The notes under the pieces: generated by a model
Told to the model about the DNA's origin: nothing
Databases searched by the model: none
What the model saw: only the letters and a program-made list of their open reading frames with translations
Shown here: positions 8,859 through 19,028 of the stretch, one piece after another
Position numbering within the stretch: the stretch's first letter is position 1
Layout of the letters: every line of letters begins with the position of its first letter
Made by a program: the position numbers and the translations under genes
Origin: an uncultured Paracoccus sp.
Lineage (GTDB): Bacteria > Pseudomonadota > Alphaproteobacteria > Rhodobacterales > Rhodobacteraceae
Assembly (NCBI RefSeq): GCF_937873615.1
Contig: NZ_CALMYP010000065.1
Span: 33,542 to 97,541, forward strand
DNA length: 64,000 nucleotides
Direction: 5' to 3'

Positions 8859-10346
8859 TTAATCCCATTCGGACTGGCGCGACTTCTCCAGATTGCCGAA
8901 GCGGGTGAAGCGGCCCTCGAAGGCCAGTTCGACCGTGCCGATGGGGCCGTGGCGCTGCTTGCCCAGGATCACCTCGGCCTTGCCATGGACCGAGCTCATG
9001 ATCTCCTGCCACTTGGCCATCTTTTCCAGCTCGTGATCCGCCGGCTTCTCGCGCTCGCGGTAATATTCCTCGCGGAAGACGAACATCACGATATCGGCGT
9101 CCTGCTCGATCGAGCCGGATTCGCGCAGGTCCGACAGTTGCGGCCGCTTGTCGTCGCGACTTTCGACCTGGCGCGACAGCTGCGACAGCGCGATCACCGG
9201 GATGTTCAACTCCTTGGCGATGGCCTTGAGGCCCTGGGTGATCTCGGAGACCTCGTTGACGCGGCTGTCCTTGGCACTCGCCGCCTTCAGAAGCTGCAAA
9301 TAGTCGACGATGATCAGGTCCAGCCCATGGGTCCGTTTCAGCTTGCGTGCCCGCGCGGCCAGTTGGTTGATCGGCAGGGCCGGGGTGTCGTCGATATAAA
9401 GCGGACAGCTTTGCAGGTCGTTCGCGGCCTGCACGAAGCGGCGGAATTCCTCCTCGGACATGTCGCCAGAGCGGATCTGGTGGCTGCCGACCTCCGACGC
9501 CTCGGACAGGATCCGCGCCGCCAGCTGTTCGGCCGACATTTCCAGCGAGAAGAAGCCGACCACGCCGCCTTCCACCGCGCCGGTTGTGCCGTCGGATTTC
9601 TCGCCCTGCCGATAGGCTTTGGCGATGTTGAAGGCGATATTGGTCGCCAGCGAGGTCTTCCCCATCGAGGGACGCCCGGCCAGAATGATCAGGTCGGAAT
9701 TGTTCAGCCCGCCCATCTTGCGGTCAAGGTCGATCAGCCCGGTCGGGATCCCCGACAGCTTGCCGTCGCGCTGAAACGCCGCCGCCGCCGCATCCACGGC
9801 ACCCGTCACCGCCTTCAGGAAGGACTGGAAGCCGCGCTCGGCCACGCCCTGCTCGCCCAGCTTATACAGCGTCTGCTCGGCGGCCTTGATCTGTTCTTCG
9901 GCATCGTCCTCGACCCGGACCGAAGCCGCGCGCGCCGAGATATCCTGCCCGAGCGTGATCAGGTCGCGGCGCAGCGCAAATTCGCGGATCATCTGCGCAT
10001 AATCCCGCGCCGCATAGGCCGAGATCGCCGCCGCCGCGATCCGCGCCAGATAGGCCGGACCACCCAGATCCTTCAACCCGGCATCGCTGTCCAGAAACGC
10101 CTTCAACGTCACCGGGCTGGCAAGTGCGTTCTTGCGGATCCGCTCGGAGGCGATTTCATATATGCGCGCATGGACGGGTTCATAGAAATGTTCCGGTTTC
10201 AGCAATTGGCTGATCCGGTCGAAGACATCGTTATTGGTCAGAAGCGCGCCCAGAAGCTGCTGTTCTGCCTCGATCGAGAAGGGAACGCTTTGTTCTTCCG
10301 AATCGCCTGGCGTCGGCGCCGGCTGCAACGCCCTAATCTCGTTCAT
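8859..10346 (-). CDS. dnaB: Replicative DNA helicase
   Basis: DnaB is the hexameric 5'-3' helicase of the replication fork. At 495 residues it is a normal length. The N-terminal helical domain spans roughly residues 20-130 ([15 protein letters not shown]). The RecA-like domain has Walker [11 protein letters not shown] near residue 235, Walker [10 protein letters not shown] near residue 345, and the conserved [20 protein letters not shown] segment near residue 390. A loop insert around residues 250-265 ([17 protein letters not shown]) is common in alphaproteobacterial DnaB. It is monocistronic or follows pyrE by about 160 bp. Confidence 0.97.
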   Translation of the reverse strand: MNEIRALQPAPTPGDSEEQSVPFSIEAEQQLLGALLTNNDVFDRISQLLKPEHFYEPVHARIYEIASERIRKNALASPVTLKAFLDSDAGLKDLGGPAYLARIAAAAISAYAARDYAQMIREFALRRDLITLGQDISARAASVRVEDDAEEQIKAAEQTLYKLGEQGVAERGFQSFLKAVTGAVDAAAAAFQRDGKLSGIPTGLIDLDRKMGGLNNSDLIILAGRPSMGKTSLATNIAFNIAKAYRQGEKSDGTTGAVEGGVVGFFSLEMSAEQLAARILSEASEVGSHQIRSGDMSEEEFRRFVQAANDLQSCPLYIDDTPALPINQLAARARKLKRTHGLDLIIVDYLQLLKAASAKDSRVNEVSEITQGLKAIAKELNIPVIALSQLSRQVESRDDKRPQLSDLRESGSIEQDADIVMFVFREEYYREREKPADHELEKMAKWQEIMSSVHGKAEVILGKQRHGPIGTVELAFEGRFTRFGNLEKSRQSEWD

Positions 10347-10508
10347 GACCCTGTCCGTGTTCTTCTTATGCGACTGCCTCTATGCCACAATATATGCCGA
10401 ATCTGAACAAGAGGGCAGGAAAATCTGGTGGGCAACTCTGGGGACAGGCTGTGGAAAACCCGTCCGACCGGCAGCCGCTGAACCCAACGGGTGCCGGCCA
10501 CGGCTGGC

Positions 10509-11176
10509 TTAGCGGTTCTTTTCCTGCCAGCCGCGCGGGTCGGTCAGGAAGGCTTCGACCTCGGTCAGGGTGGCGGTATCGAAGGCGTTTTGCGCTTTCG
10601 CCTCGGCCAGAACGTCCCACCAGGTGCAAAGATGGTGCAGCTTCACGCCATGATCGGCCAGGCGCTGCGTCGTTTCCGGGAAGATCCCGTAATAGAAGAT
10701 CACCGCCGTATGCGCGCATTCGGCCCCGGTATCGCGGATCGCATCGACAAAGCTGAGTTTCGAGCCGCCATCGGTGGTCAGATCCTCGACCAGCAGCACC
10801 CGGTCGCTTTCGTCCATGCGACCCTCGATCCGGGCGTTGCGGCCATAACCCTTGGGCTTCTTGCGCACATAGCTCATCGGCAGGCCCAGACGCTCGGCGA
10901 CCATGGCGCCGAAGGGAATGCCGGCGGTTTCGCCACCGGCGACATTGGTGAAGGCCTCGAAGCCCGCGTTGCGCATCGCCGTCGCGGCCAGGAAATCCAT
11001 CAGCGTGCCGCGCACCCGCGGATAGGAGATGATGCGCCGGCAATCGACATAGGTCGGCCCCTTGAGGCCCGAGGCATAGGTGAAGGGCTCAGCCGCGTTG
11101 AAATCCACCGCCTTGATTTCCAGCAGCGCCCTTGCGGTCAGCCGAGCGATCTCCTCGGCGGTGGGGAAGGAAAAGC

Positions 11177-11180
<4 letters not shown>
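10509..11180 (-). CDS. pyrE: Orotate phosphoribosyltransferase
   Basis: PyrE makes orotidine 5'-monophosphate from orotate and PRPP in pyrimidine synthesis. The 223-residue protein has the PRPP-binding signature [13 protein letters not shown] near residue 130, and [12 protein letters not shown]-type residues ([18 protein letters not shown]) near residue 102. Its ATG overlaps the pyrC stop by 4 bp (ATGA), so pyrC-pyrE are translationally coupled. Confidence 0.96.
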
Positions 11181-12217
<1,037 letters not shown>

Positions 12218-12343
12218 CATGCCCATCGGATTATACTGCCCGGCCGCCCGATGAAAGGCGGGAAGCAGCATTGCGCATAGGGCAACTTGTCATTTGCTCA
12301 TCGCAAGTGCAGCATGCGCCCCAGCTAGAAAGGTGAATCACGC

Positions 12344-12664
12344 ATGGGTTTTCTGACGAACAACATGGCCGAGGCGACCCGGCTCTGGGCGCAAGTCGCT
12401 CAGATCGCTATCGAATCGCAAATGGTCATCGGCCTGCGCATGGCCGGGATGATGGGTTTGCTGCCGCAGCATCGCAATGAACCGCATCGTATGGTCCAGG
12501 AAAAACTGGATGCCGCGCAGGAATCGGGTAAGGCGATGTTCCGTGCGGTGACTCGCGGCGCCCCGGCAGAGAAGGTCATGGCGGCGGCGCTGCGGCCCTA
12601 TGGGCGGCGCACCCGGGCCAATGCGCGCCGGCTGAGCAAATCCTCGACCCGCGCGCTTGGCTGA
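12344..12664 (+). CDS. Uncharacterised small protein (phasin-like helical character)
   Basis: A 106-residue protein, MGFLTNNMAEATRLWAQVAQIA, almost wholly predicted helix, Ala/Met-rich in the first 60 residues and Arg-rich at the end (PYGRRTRANARRL). Similar short proteins occur in Rhodobacteraceae genomes under uninformative names. The amphipathic helical pattern resembles phasins, but this is only an impression. It is followed directly by a strong bidirectional terminator, and an AGAAAGG element lies 6 bp before the ATG, so it is a real expressed gene. Confidence 0.65.
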   Translation: MGFLTNNMAEATRLWAQVAQIAIESQMVIGLRMAGMMGLLPQHRNEPHRMVQEKLDAAQESGKAMFRAVTRGAPAEKVMAAALRPYGRRTRANARRLSKSSTRALG

Positions 12665-12684
12665 TCGCAGGATCGCCTGACCAC

Positions 12685-12720
12685 ACGAAAAACGGCCTCC
12701 GGATCGGAGGCCGTTTTCGT
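12685..12720. terminator. Bidirectional rho-independent terminator
   Basis: A 15-bp stem (arms ACGAAAA-CGGCCTCC and GGAGGCCGTTTTCGT, one bulged A) with a short loop, T-rich on both strands. It separates the convergent genes at 12344 (+) and gap (-) and can terminate both. Confidence 0.9.
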
Positions 12721-12737
12721 TTGTTCTGCGGGATCGG

Positions 12738-13739
12738 TCAGATCAGCTTGCCCATCGCCACGGCGGTATCCGACATGCGGTTCGAGAAGCCCCATTCGTT
12801 GTCGTACCAGGTCAGGATACGGACCATGCGACCGTCCAGAACCTTGGTCTGATCCAGCGCGAAGATCGACGAGCGCGGGTCGTGGTTGAAGTCAATCGAG
12901 ACATTCGGCTGATCGGTATAGCCCAGAACACCTTTCAGCGGCCCGTCGGCGGCGGCCTTGATGGCGGCGTTGACTTCTTCCGCGGTGGTGTCGCGGCTGG
13001 CCTCGAAGGTCAGATCGACGACCGAGACATTCGGCGTGGGCACGCGGATGGCCACGCCGTCCAGCTTGCCGTTCAGTTCCGGCAGCACCAGACCCACGGC
13101 CTTGGCAGCCCCGGTCGAGGTCGGGATCATCGACATCGCGGCGGCGCGGGCGCGATACAGGTCCTTGTGCATCGTATCCAGCGTCGGCTGGTCGCCGGTA
13201 TAGCTGTGGATGGTGGTCATGAAGCCCTTTTCGATGCCGATGGCATCGTTCAGGACCTTGGCCACCGGCGACAGGCAGTTGGTGGTGCAGCTGGCATTCG
13301 AGACGATCAGGTCGTCCTTGGTCAGCGTGTCCTGGTTCACCCCGTAGACGATGGTCTTCGAAGCCCCCTTGGACGGGGCCGAGACCAGCACCCGGCTGGC
13401 ACCGTTTTCCAGATGGACCTTCGCCTTGTCCGCATCGGTGAAGATGCCGGTGCATTCCAGCACCACGTCGACATCGGCCCAGGGCAGCTCGGCCGGGTTG
13501 CGGATCGCGGTGACCTTAATCGGGCCGCGACCCACGTCGATGGTGTCGCCGTCGACCGTCACCGTGCCGGGGAACTTGCCGTGGACACTGTCGAAACGGA
13601 TAAGGTGGGCGTTGGTTTCCACCGGCCCCAGATCGTTGATCGCGATGACCTCGATATCGGTCCGGCCTGATTCCACAATAGCGCGCAGCACGTTGCGCCC
13701 GATCCGACCAAACCCGTTGATTGCAACCTTCACAGCCAT
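12738..13739 (-). CDS. gap: Glyceraldehyde-3-phosphate dehydrogenase, type I
   Basis: Oxidises glyceraldehyde 3-phosphate to 1,3-bisphosphoglycerate. The 333-residue protein has the Rossmann start [16 protein letters not shown] and the active-site SCTTNCLSP with the catalytic Cys at residue 151. A C-terminal [12 protein letters not shown] block is also canonical. The gene downstream of the small membrane protein at 13815 is on the same strand, with 75 bp between them. The N-terminal NDL segment ([13 protein letters not shown]) is typical of NAD-dependent enzymes, but cofactor choice is inferred. Confidence 0.97.
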   Translation of the reverse strand: MAVKVAINGFGRIGRNVLRAIVESGRTDIEVIAINDLGPVETNAHLIRFDSVHGKFPGTVTVDGDTIDVGRGPIKVTAIRNPAELPWADVDVVLECTGIFTDADKAKVHLENGASRVLVSAPSKGASKTIVYGVNQDTLTKDDLIVSNASCTTNCLSPVAKVLNDAIGIEKGFMTTIHSYTGDQPTLDTMHKDLYRARAAAMSMIPTSTGAAKAVGLVLPELNGKLDGVAIRVPTPNVSVVDLTFEASRDTTAEEVNAAIKAAADGPLKGVLGYTDQPNVSIDFNHDPRSSIFALDQTKVLDGRMVRILTWYDNEWGFSNRMSDTAVAMGKLI

Positions 13740-13814
13740 GATAGACCTCCGCAGACTGGTTTCGCAGCGCTTATGAGGGTTTTTGCCGGCTGTTGCAAAC
13801 CCCGTTGGGTGCCT

Positions 13815-13958
13815 CTAACGCCAGAAGCTGAGATATTCGACGAAGTTGACAAACTCGCGCCCGATCAGCACCGGCAGGTTCCAGTGCAGCCAGAACGCGT
13901 CAGCGACAAAGATCATAAGGATCAGTACGAAAAGGGTGATCACATTGCCGGTCGTCAC
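13815..13958 (-). CDS. 47-residue conserved single-pass membrane protein upstream of gap
   Basis: A short frame read by eye: GTG start at 13958, TAG at 13815. The product begins VTTGNVITLFVLILMIFVAD (initiator read as Met in vivo), has one membrane helix at residues 6-19, and ends EYLSFWR. Tiny proteins with one helix and an ending like WLAFWR sit beside gap in many Rhodobacteraceae as I recall the family, which supports a real gene. A GGAAGG element lies 7 bp before the GTG, and an in-frame stop lies 15 codons upstream with no ATG between. Function unknown. Confidence 0.7.
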   Translation of the reverse strand: MTTGNVITLFVLILMIFVADAFWLHWNLPVLIGREFVNFVEYLSFWR

Positions 13959-14196
13959 AGGCTCGCCTTCCGTCTGGCCGTTAGGTCCTCGCTTCCGTGC
14001 TTAGCGCCGCCGACCGGCATCGGCAAGGAAGCAAGGCAGAGTTCCCTAACGCCGCTTTACCGCCCGAAGCTCGGCAGGTTTCCGCCGGAATTGGCGGGTT
14101 TTTGCCGCTTCCGCACAGTTCATCAGCAAACCAGTTGAAAATGCATATGCCATCCTGTTTAGGAACAGAGAGCAAAGGCTCCTTCTGCCGGGGGCC

Positions 14197-15504
14197 ATGC
14201 CAATCAGCGCTGGAACAAGCGCATTAACAATAACTTATCCGGGGACAGCTGCCTTGCCCATTCGCCTGAACGCTGCGCTTGCGAAGATCCTGCCTGAGAA
14301 ACGTCTCTTCCTGAAAACCGAAAGCACGACCCGTGTCATTCACCTTCGCCCCACCACTCAACTGGGGCTGATGGGCGGAACGGCTTTGCTGGTTGGCTGG
14401 GCGATCGTGTCGGGGGCGCTGCTGGCCTATGACCGAATCGGCGGTGGTATCGACAGCGGATCGGCTTCGGCGGCCTTGGTTCTTGAAAACCGGCTCTCCG
14501 CGCTCGCCGAGGAACGCGATGCCCGCACCAGCGAGGCGCAGCAGGCACAGTTGCGATTCGCCGTGGCGCTTGACCAGGTCGCCAAGTACCAGACCGAGCT
14601 TCTGGCCACCCAGCAACATAACCGCGAATTGGAAGCGGGCCTGGATGCAATGCAACAGAAGCTGGGGACGGCCATTGCCGCCCTGCCCGCCACCAACGAA
14701 GCGAGCGGGCCCGAAAAGGATCTGGCGCTGAGTGCATTGAGCGAAAAACTGCGCCTCACCACCGAGGCCCGCGAGGCCGCTGACGAAGCGGCGCGCCTGG
14801 CCCGTGCCGAGGCCGCGACCGCCAAAGCCGAGCGGGAACAGCTGCTCGCCCGCAATGAAGAGATCTTTACCCAGATCGAAGATGCAGCCGTTGCCGCAGC
14901 CGTCCCCTACAAGAACATGCTGGCACAGCTGAACCTCGACACCGATTCGCTGCTGGCCTCGGTCGATACGGAATATTCGGGCCAGGGCGGTCCGCTGACC
15001 CAGGCCACCGTCTCGACCAGCGGCAATGCCGCGATCTCGGAGACCGAGGCGCGCGGCAAGGAAATCGTCGTCAGTCTCGATCAGGTCAACCGCTATCGGA
15101 TCGCCAGCAACAAGCTGCCGCTGGACATGCCGGTCAAATCGGCCTTCCGTTACACCTCGGGCTTCGGCGCCCGTTGGGGTCGCGCCCATAAGGGGATCGA
15201 CCTGGCTGGTCCGGTCGGCACACCGATCCTGGCCACCGGCGACGGCGTGGTGAAATTCGCCGGTCGTCAGAGCGGTTACGGCAATATCATCATCGTCGAG
15301 CATGCGCTTGGCACCGAAACCCGCTATGCGCATCTTTCAAAGATCCGTGTTCGGGCCGGTCAGAAGGTATCGCGCGGCGCCCAGATCGGTGATATGGGAA
15401 ATACTGGACGGTCGACCGGTTCCCATCTTCATTATGAGGTTCGGGTGAACGGCGAAGCCGTAAATCCCATGAGGTTCATCAAGGCAGCTCAGAATGTTTT
15501 CTAA
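14197..15504 (+). CDS. M23 family peptidase (LytM/DipM-like, bactofilin partner)
   Basis: A membrane-anchored peptidase predicted to act on peptidoglycan in the periplasm. After about 60 residues there is one membrane helix (LGLMGGTALLVGWAIVSGALLA), then a coiled-coil region at roughly residues 95-240 rich in Ala/Glu, then the LytM domain. Zinc-binding motifs are visible: HKGIDLAG near residue 330 and SHLHYEV near residue 410, with the HxH pair intact, so it should be catalytically active. The start is uncertain: ATG at 14197, or TTG at 14254, which begins closer to the conserved region. It overlaps the bactofilin gene by 11 bp. Confidence 0.88.
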   Translation: MPISAGTSALTITYPGTAALPIRLNAALAKILPEKRLFLKTESTTRVIHLRPTTQLGLMGGTALLVGWAIVSGALLAYDRIGGGIDSGSASAALVLENRLSALAEERDARTSEAQQAQLRFAVALDQVAKYQTELLATQQHNRELEAGLDAMQQKLGTAIAALPATNEASGPEKDLALSALSEKLRLTTEAREAADEAARLARAEAATAKAEREQLLARNEEIFTQIEDAAVAAAVPYKNMLAQLNLDTDSLLASVDTEYSGQGGPLTQATVSTSGNAAISETEARGKEIVVSLDQVNRYRIASNKLPLDMPVKSAFRYTSGFGARWGRAHKGIDLAGPVGTPILATGDGVVKFAGRQSGYGNIIIVEHALGTETRYAHLSKIRVRAGQKVSRGAQIGDMGNTGRSTGSHLHYEVRVNGEAVNPMRFIKAAQNVF

Positions 15505-16003
15505 ATCTCGCGTGACCGAAACGCAAAACCGTACCGCCCCCGGCGCGCCCGCCGAATCGGAGGCTCTGCCCCCGGTCGAGGCCCCCAAGGAACAAACCCC
15601 GGTCGCCGCAGCGCCGCAGAAGCGCTCTGCCCCCTCGGTCCTGTCCTCGGATCTGACCATCAAGGGTGATCTTCAGACCGCCGGCGATGTCCAGATCGAA
15701 GGCACCATCGAGGGCGATATCCGCGCCCGCCAGTTGACCATCGGCGATACCGCCACGGTTCGCGGCGAGGTGCTGGCCGACGAGGTGATCGTGAATGGCC
15801 GCGTCATCGGTCGGCTGCGCGGTATCAAGGTGCGCCTGTCCTCGACCGCGAAGGTCGAAGGCGACATCATCCATAAGACCATCGCCATCGAATCCGGTGC
15901 GCATTTCGAAGGCTCGGTCCAGCGTCAGGAAGATCCGCTGGCCCAAGGCGGCACCAAGAAGCTGGCCCCGCCGTCAAGCGATTCGTCAAAGAAAGACGAC
16001 TGA
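15494..16003 (+). CDS. Bactofilin (polymer-forming cytoskeletal protein)
   Basis: A 169-residue protein with the bactofilin beta-helix core at residues 50-145: repeats of the type LTIKGDLQTAGDVQIEGTIEG, IRARQLTIGDTATVRGEV and VIVNGRVIGRLRG. The Pro/Ala-rich N-terminal 45 residues and charged C-terminal tail (SSDSSKKDD) are the disordered ends common to the family. Bactofilins polymerise without nucleotide and localise cell-wall enzymes. Its start lies inside the end of the M23 peptidase gene, so the two are coupled and probably work together, as known for bactofilin/LmdC-type pairs in alphaproteobacteria. Confidence 0.93.
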   Translation: MFSKSRVTETQNRTAPGAPAESEALPPVEAPKEQTPVAAAPQKRSAPSVLSSDLTIKGDLQTAGDVQIEGTIEGDIRARQLTIGDTATVRGEVLADEVIVNGRVIGRLRGIKVRLSSTAKVEGDIIHKTIAIESGAHFEGSVQRQEDPLAQGGTKKLAPPSSDSSKKDD

Positions 16004-16028
16004 TCGACCAGATCATCGTGGTGAATTC

Positions 16029-16050
16029 GGGGGCCGATGGCCCCCTTTTT
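16029..16050 (+). terminator. Rho-independent terminator after the bactofilin
   Basis: Perfect 7-bp stem GGGGGCC/GGCCCCC with a GAT loop, then TTTTT at 16046-16050, 26 bp past the bactofilin stop. Confidence 0.9.
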
Positions 16051-16063
16051 CATGCCCGGCGCG

Positions 16064-16873
16064 TCATGCCTCCGGCTCATCCGGCATCAACTGGCGATAC
16101 ATGTGCCAACTGGAATGGCCGAGAACCGGCAGCGCGACGAACAGCCCAAGGAACAGCGGCAGGATCCCCAGAAACAGGATCACCGCGATCAGCACGCCCC
16201 AGACCGCCAGCACCACCGGATTGGCCGCGACCGCGCGAATCGAGGCAATGATGGCAGAGATGAAATCGACCTCACGATCCATCAGAAGCGGCAGGCCGAC
16301 CACGGTGAAGCTGAACAGGACGGCGGCAAAGCCCGCGCCGATCAATGTGCCGAACAGCAGCATGGCCAGCCCCCGCCCCTGCATCAGCGCATCCATCGAC
16401 GAGGTGATGTTGGTCAGTGCCGAGACCCCCATGAACAGCGCAAAGGTGGTATGGGCGACAAAGACCCAGAACATGAACAGCAGCAATATCACCATCGCCA
16501 TCGAGGGCAGCTGCCGGTCCTTCTGGGAAAAGACCACATTCATCACGTCGCGCCAGATCAACGGCTGACCGGATTCCAGCCGCCGGCTGACCTCGTAAAG
16601 CCCGACCGCCGCGAAGGGGGCGATCAGCGGAAAGCCGACGACGAAGGGCATCAGCCACCACTCCTGCCCCGAAAGCGCCGCCACCGCCGCAAGGACCAGC
16701 CCGCCGGCAACATAGAACGCCGCGAAGAACAGCCCGTAACCCGGTGCGCGCAGGAAATCCCGCCATCCGGCGCGCAGGCTGGTGCCAATGGCCTCCATGC
16801 CGATATGCGCCGGTTCCGGAATCACGTCCGGTTCGCGATGTTCGATTTCCAGGTCGTGGTTGCCTTGCGTCAT
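16064..16873 (-). CDS. DUF2189 integral membrane protein
   Basis: A 269-residue protein with about six predicted membrane helices: hydrophobic stretches near residues 45-65, 75-95, 130-155, 175-200, 225-245 and beyond. The family is recognised by the pattern GWRDFLRAPGYGLFFAAFYVAGG and the LLMDREVDFISAIIASIRAV segment. Function is unknown; members are predicted membrane proteins with no established substrate. The start at 16873 (MTQGNHDLEIEHREPDVIPEP) is chosen over an ATG 16 codons upstream, because the shorter protein matches the family's acidic N-terminus. Confidence 0.85.
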   Translation of the reverse strand: MTQGNHDLEIEHREPDVIPEPAHIGMEAIGTSLRAGWRDFLRAPGYGLFFAAFYVAGGLVLAAVAALSGQEWWLMPFVVGFPLIAPFAAVGLYEVSRRLESGQPLIWRDVMNVVFSQKDRQLPSMAMVILLLFMFWVFVAHTTFALFMGVSALTNITSSMDALMQGRGLAMLLFGTLIGAGFAAVLFSFTVVGLPLLMDREVDFISAIIASIRAVAANPVVLAVWGVLIAVILFLGILPLFLGLFVALPVLGHSSWHMYRQLMPDEPEA

Positions 16874-16936
16874 GCCTGCCCTCCTCTTTTCAGGAAAGCT
16901 AGAATGCCAAGCGTGCCGCAATCAACAAAAATGACA

Positions 16937-17437
16937 TCAGCGCTGCAAGTCAAGCTGCGCCAGCAGATCCTCGCGCACCGCCGGAGTCACGAATTTGGAC
17001 ACGTCGCCACCCAGACGGGCAATTTCCTTGACCAGTTTCGAGGCAATGGCCTGCCGGCGGGCATCGGCCATCAGGAAGACGGTCTCGATGCTGGAATCGA
17101 GCGCACGGTTCATGCCGACCATCTGGAATTCATATTCGAAATCCGCCACCGCCCGCAGCCCGCGAATGATGACGCTGGCACCGACATCGCGGGCGCAGTC
17201 GATCAGCAGGTTCTCGAACGGATGCACGAGGATCTCGCCGCCGGTGCGCCTGACGATGGCATCGCATTCGCGTCGGACCATGGAAACACGCTGCTCCAGA
17301 TCGAAAAGCGGACCCTTGTCGCGGTTGATCGCGACCCCGATCACCAGCCGGTCGACCAGGGCCATCGCCCTTTCGATGATGTCGATATGCCCGAGCGTGA
17401 TCGGGTCAAACGTGCCGGGATAGAGCGCTGTCCGCAT
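16937..17437 (-). CDS. coaD: Phosphopantetheine adenylyltransferase
   Basis: CoaD transfers AMP to 4'-phosphopantetheine, the penultimate step of coenzyme A synthesis. The 166-residue protein opens MRTALYPGTFDPITLGHIDI with the nucleotidyltransferase TxGH motif at residues 14-17, and has IIRGLRAVADFEYE near residue 85. I used the ATG at 17437 because the conserved protein begins there; the frame remains open 11 codons upstream. Confidence 0.97.
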   Translation of the reverse strand: MRTALYPGTFDPITLGHIDIIERAMALVDRLVIGVAINRDKGPLFDLEQRVSMVRRECDAIVRRTGGEILVHPFENLLIDCARDVGASVIIRGLRAVADFEYEFQMVGMNRALDSSIETVFLMADARRQAIASKLVKEIARLGGDVSKFVTPAVREDLLAQLDLQR

Positions 17438-17515
17438 GGTCTGTCCTCCGAGTCTCCGGCCGCAACCCAACCGATACGCGCGGCGAAATCAAGACGCCAG
17501 ACGCCCGATCGCGGC

Positions 17516-17959
17516 TCAGCTGCCCATGATCATGCCGGTCAGCGCATCCTTTTCGGCATTGAGTTCCTTCAACCGCGCAGAGACCGCATCGCCGATCGAG
17601 ACGAGGCCCAGCATATTGCCGTCCTCATCCACCACCGGAAGGTGACGGAAACGACCCTCGGTCATCCGCTCCAGCACGGCATGAGCATCCTCGCCCGTGC
17701 CGCAGGTCGAAACCTTGCGGGTCATCAGCCCGCTGATCGGCGCGGCCAGAACCGAGGCACCCTGCTTGCTGAGTTCGCGGACGATATCGCGCTCGGACAG
17801 GATGCCGACCGGCTTCTTGCCGTCATCGCTGACGACAATGGCACCGATCCGCTTTTCGCCAAGCAGCTTGACCGCCTCTTCCACCGTCGCCGAGGACGGG
17901 ATGGTCACGATATTCGGCGCGGTATCTCCTTTCAGGGAAAGGATCTGATTCACCAGCAT
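17516..17959 (-). CDS. CBS-domain protein
   Basis: A 147-residue protein made of two CBS domains (about residues 10-65 and 75-135). Characteristic pieces are EEAVKLLGEKRIGAIVVSD, KPVGILSERDIVREL and RFRHLPVVDEDGNMLGLVSIGD. CBS pairs bind adenine nucleotides and usually sense energy state. Stand-alone proteins of this type have no fixed partner; no enzyme domain is present. It is probably monocistronic, since coaD and the LysR gene lie about 50-80 bp away with no overlap. Confidence 0.9.
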   Translation of the reverse strand: MLVNQILSLKGDTAPNIVTIPSSATVEEAVKLLGEKRIGAIVVSDDGKKPVGILSERDIVRELSKQGASVLAAPISGLMTRKVSTCGTGEDAHAVLERMTEGRFRHLPVVDEDGNMLGLVSIGDAVSARLKELNAEKDALTGMIMGS

Positions 17960-18009
17960 GCTGCCCTCCTTGCTTGCATAAGCTCAGTCTGTCGCAACCA
18001 CGCAAGAGG

Positions 18010-18927
18010 TCAAGCCCCGCGATTCGCGAAAGCGGCGTTTTCCAGCCGGGCAACTTCGGTGCGCAACCCTTGGGCAATGCGGTCGGCCAGCAGGTTCAGC
18101 CGCTCGGAGCGGCGATCATCGGCATGGCGAATCATCCAGAAACTGCGCTTTAGGCTGAAATCCTCGGCCAGCAGGGGCTGGACGCCCGGCGCGAAGGGGA
18201 TGGCGAAATCATGCACGATCCCGACCCCTGCCCCGGCCCGGATCGCCTGCATCTGAACCGAAACCGAATTCGAGGTCAGCCGCGCCGCTTCCGCCCCGCT
18301 GCGTTCCAGCAGTGGGGCCAGATAATCCAGTTCGCGGTCGAAGATCATGTCGGGAATATAGCCGATCAGCCGCTTTCCGGTCAGGTCGGCCAAGCTCGCG
18401 GCCTGACCATGCGCGGCCAGATAATCGGCATGGGCGGCCAGATGCAGGTGGTAATCGCATAGCCGCTGCACCACCAGCCGACCGCTTTCCGGGCGGCTGA
18501 CGGCAATGGCGAAATCGGCCTCGCGTTTCGACAGGTTGAAGACCCGGGGCAGCGCCACGATCTGGATTTCCAGCCCCGGATGGGCATCGCAGATCTGCGC
18601 CGCGACCTGCGGCAGCAGGTAATTGGCGCAACCGTCCGGCGCGCCGATGCGCAATTGCCCGGTCAACTCGCCGGCCTGTCCAAGCGCATTGGCCGCGCCG
18701 CTCAGCGCCCGCTCGGCGGCTTCGGCATGGGGCAGCAATCGGCTGCCTTCGGTCGTCAGCGCATAGCCCTGCGGCGACTTTACGAAAAGCGGCTGCCCCA
18801 GATCCTGTTCCAGCCGCGCGATCCGGCGCCCCACAGTCGAGGGGTCCATCGCCAGCCGCCGCCCGGCCCGCGACAGACCTTCGTCGCGGACCACGGCCAG
18901 AAATACCCTGAGATCGTCCCAGTCCAC
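18010..18927 (-). CDS. LysR-family regulator, divergent from the valine operon
   Basis: A 305-residue LysR protein. The winged HTH is at residues 1-60 (LRVFLAVVRDEGLSRAGRRL, then PSTVGRRIARLEQDLGQPLF), and an effector-binding domain covers residues 90-290. The start is a GTG at 18927. It is divergent from mmsA with about 100 bp between starts, the usual layout for a LysR protein that controls the neighbouring operon. A TTTGCA-N4-TGCAAA inverted repeat sits just upstream of its own start. Control of valine catabolism is inferred from position only. Confidence 0.9.
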   Translation of the reverse strand: MDWDDLRVFLAVVRDEGLSRAGRRLAMDPSTVGRRIARLEQDLGQPLFVKSPQGYALTTEGSRLLPHAEAAERALSGAANALGQAGELTGQLRIGAPDGCANYLLPQVAAQICDAHPGLEIQIVALPRVFNLSKREADFAIAVSRPESGRLVVQRLCDYHLHLAAHADYLAAHGQAASLADLTGKRLIGYIPDMIFDRELDYLAPLLERSGAEAARLTSNSVSVQMQAIRAGAGVGIVHDFAIPFAPGVQPLLAEDFSLKRSFWMIRHADDRRSERLNLLADRIAQGLRTEVARLENAAFANRGA

Positions 18928-18935
18928 GCGTCACC

Positions 18936-18951
18936 TTTGCAAAAATGCAAA
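18936..18951. promoter_or_regulatory. Inverted repeat in the lysR-mmsA intergenic region
   Basis: TTTGCAAAAATGCAAA, arms TTTGCA and TGCAAA separated by AAAA. It lies 8 bp from the LysR start codon. The position suggests an autoregulatory or shared LysR site; LysR sites are usually T-N11-A, so the fit is only partial. Confidence 0.4.
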
Positions 18952-19028
18952 ATCTCTTTGCCGAACTTTCGCTTTTCTGCTGCATTTACGCAAGATATTC
19001 TAACCGCGAATTTGCCATGGAGGATAAC

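Noticed and set aside
14081-14103. Hairpin CCGCC/GGCGG followed by TTTTT ahead of the M23 gene
   Set aside because: No plus-strand gene precedes it; it may be a minor RNA structure, so it was not called as a terminator.
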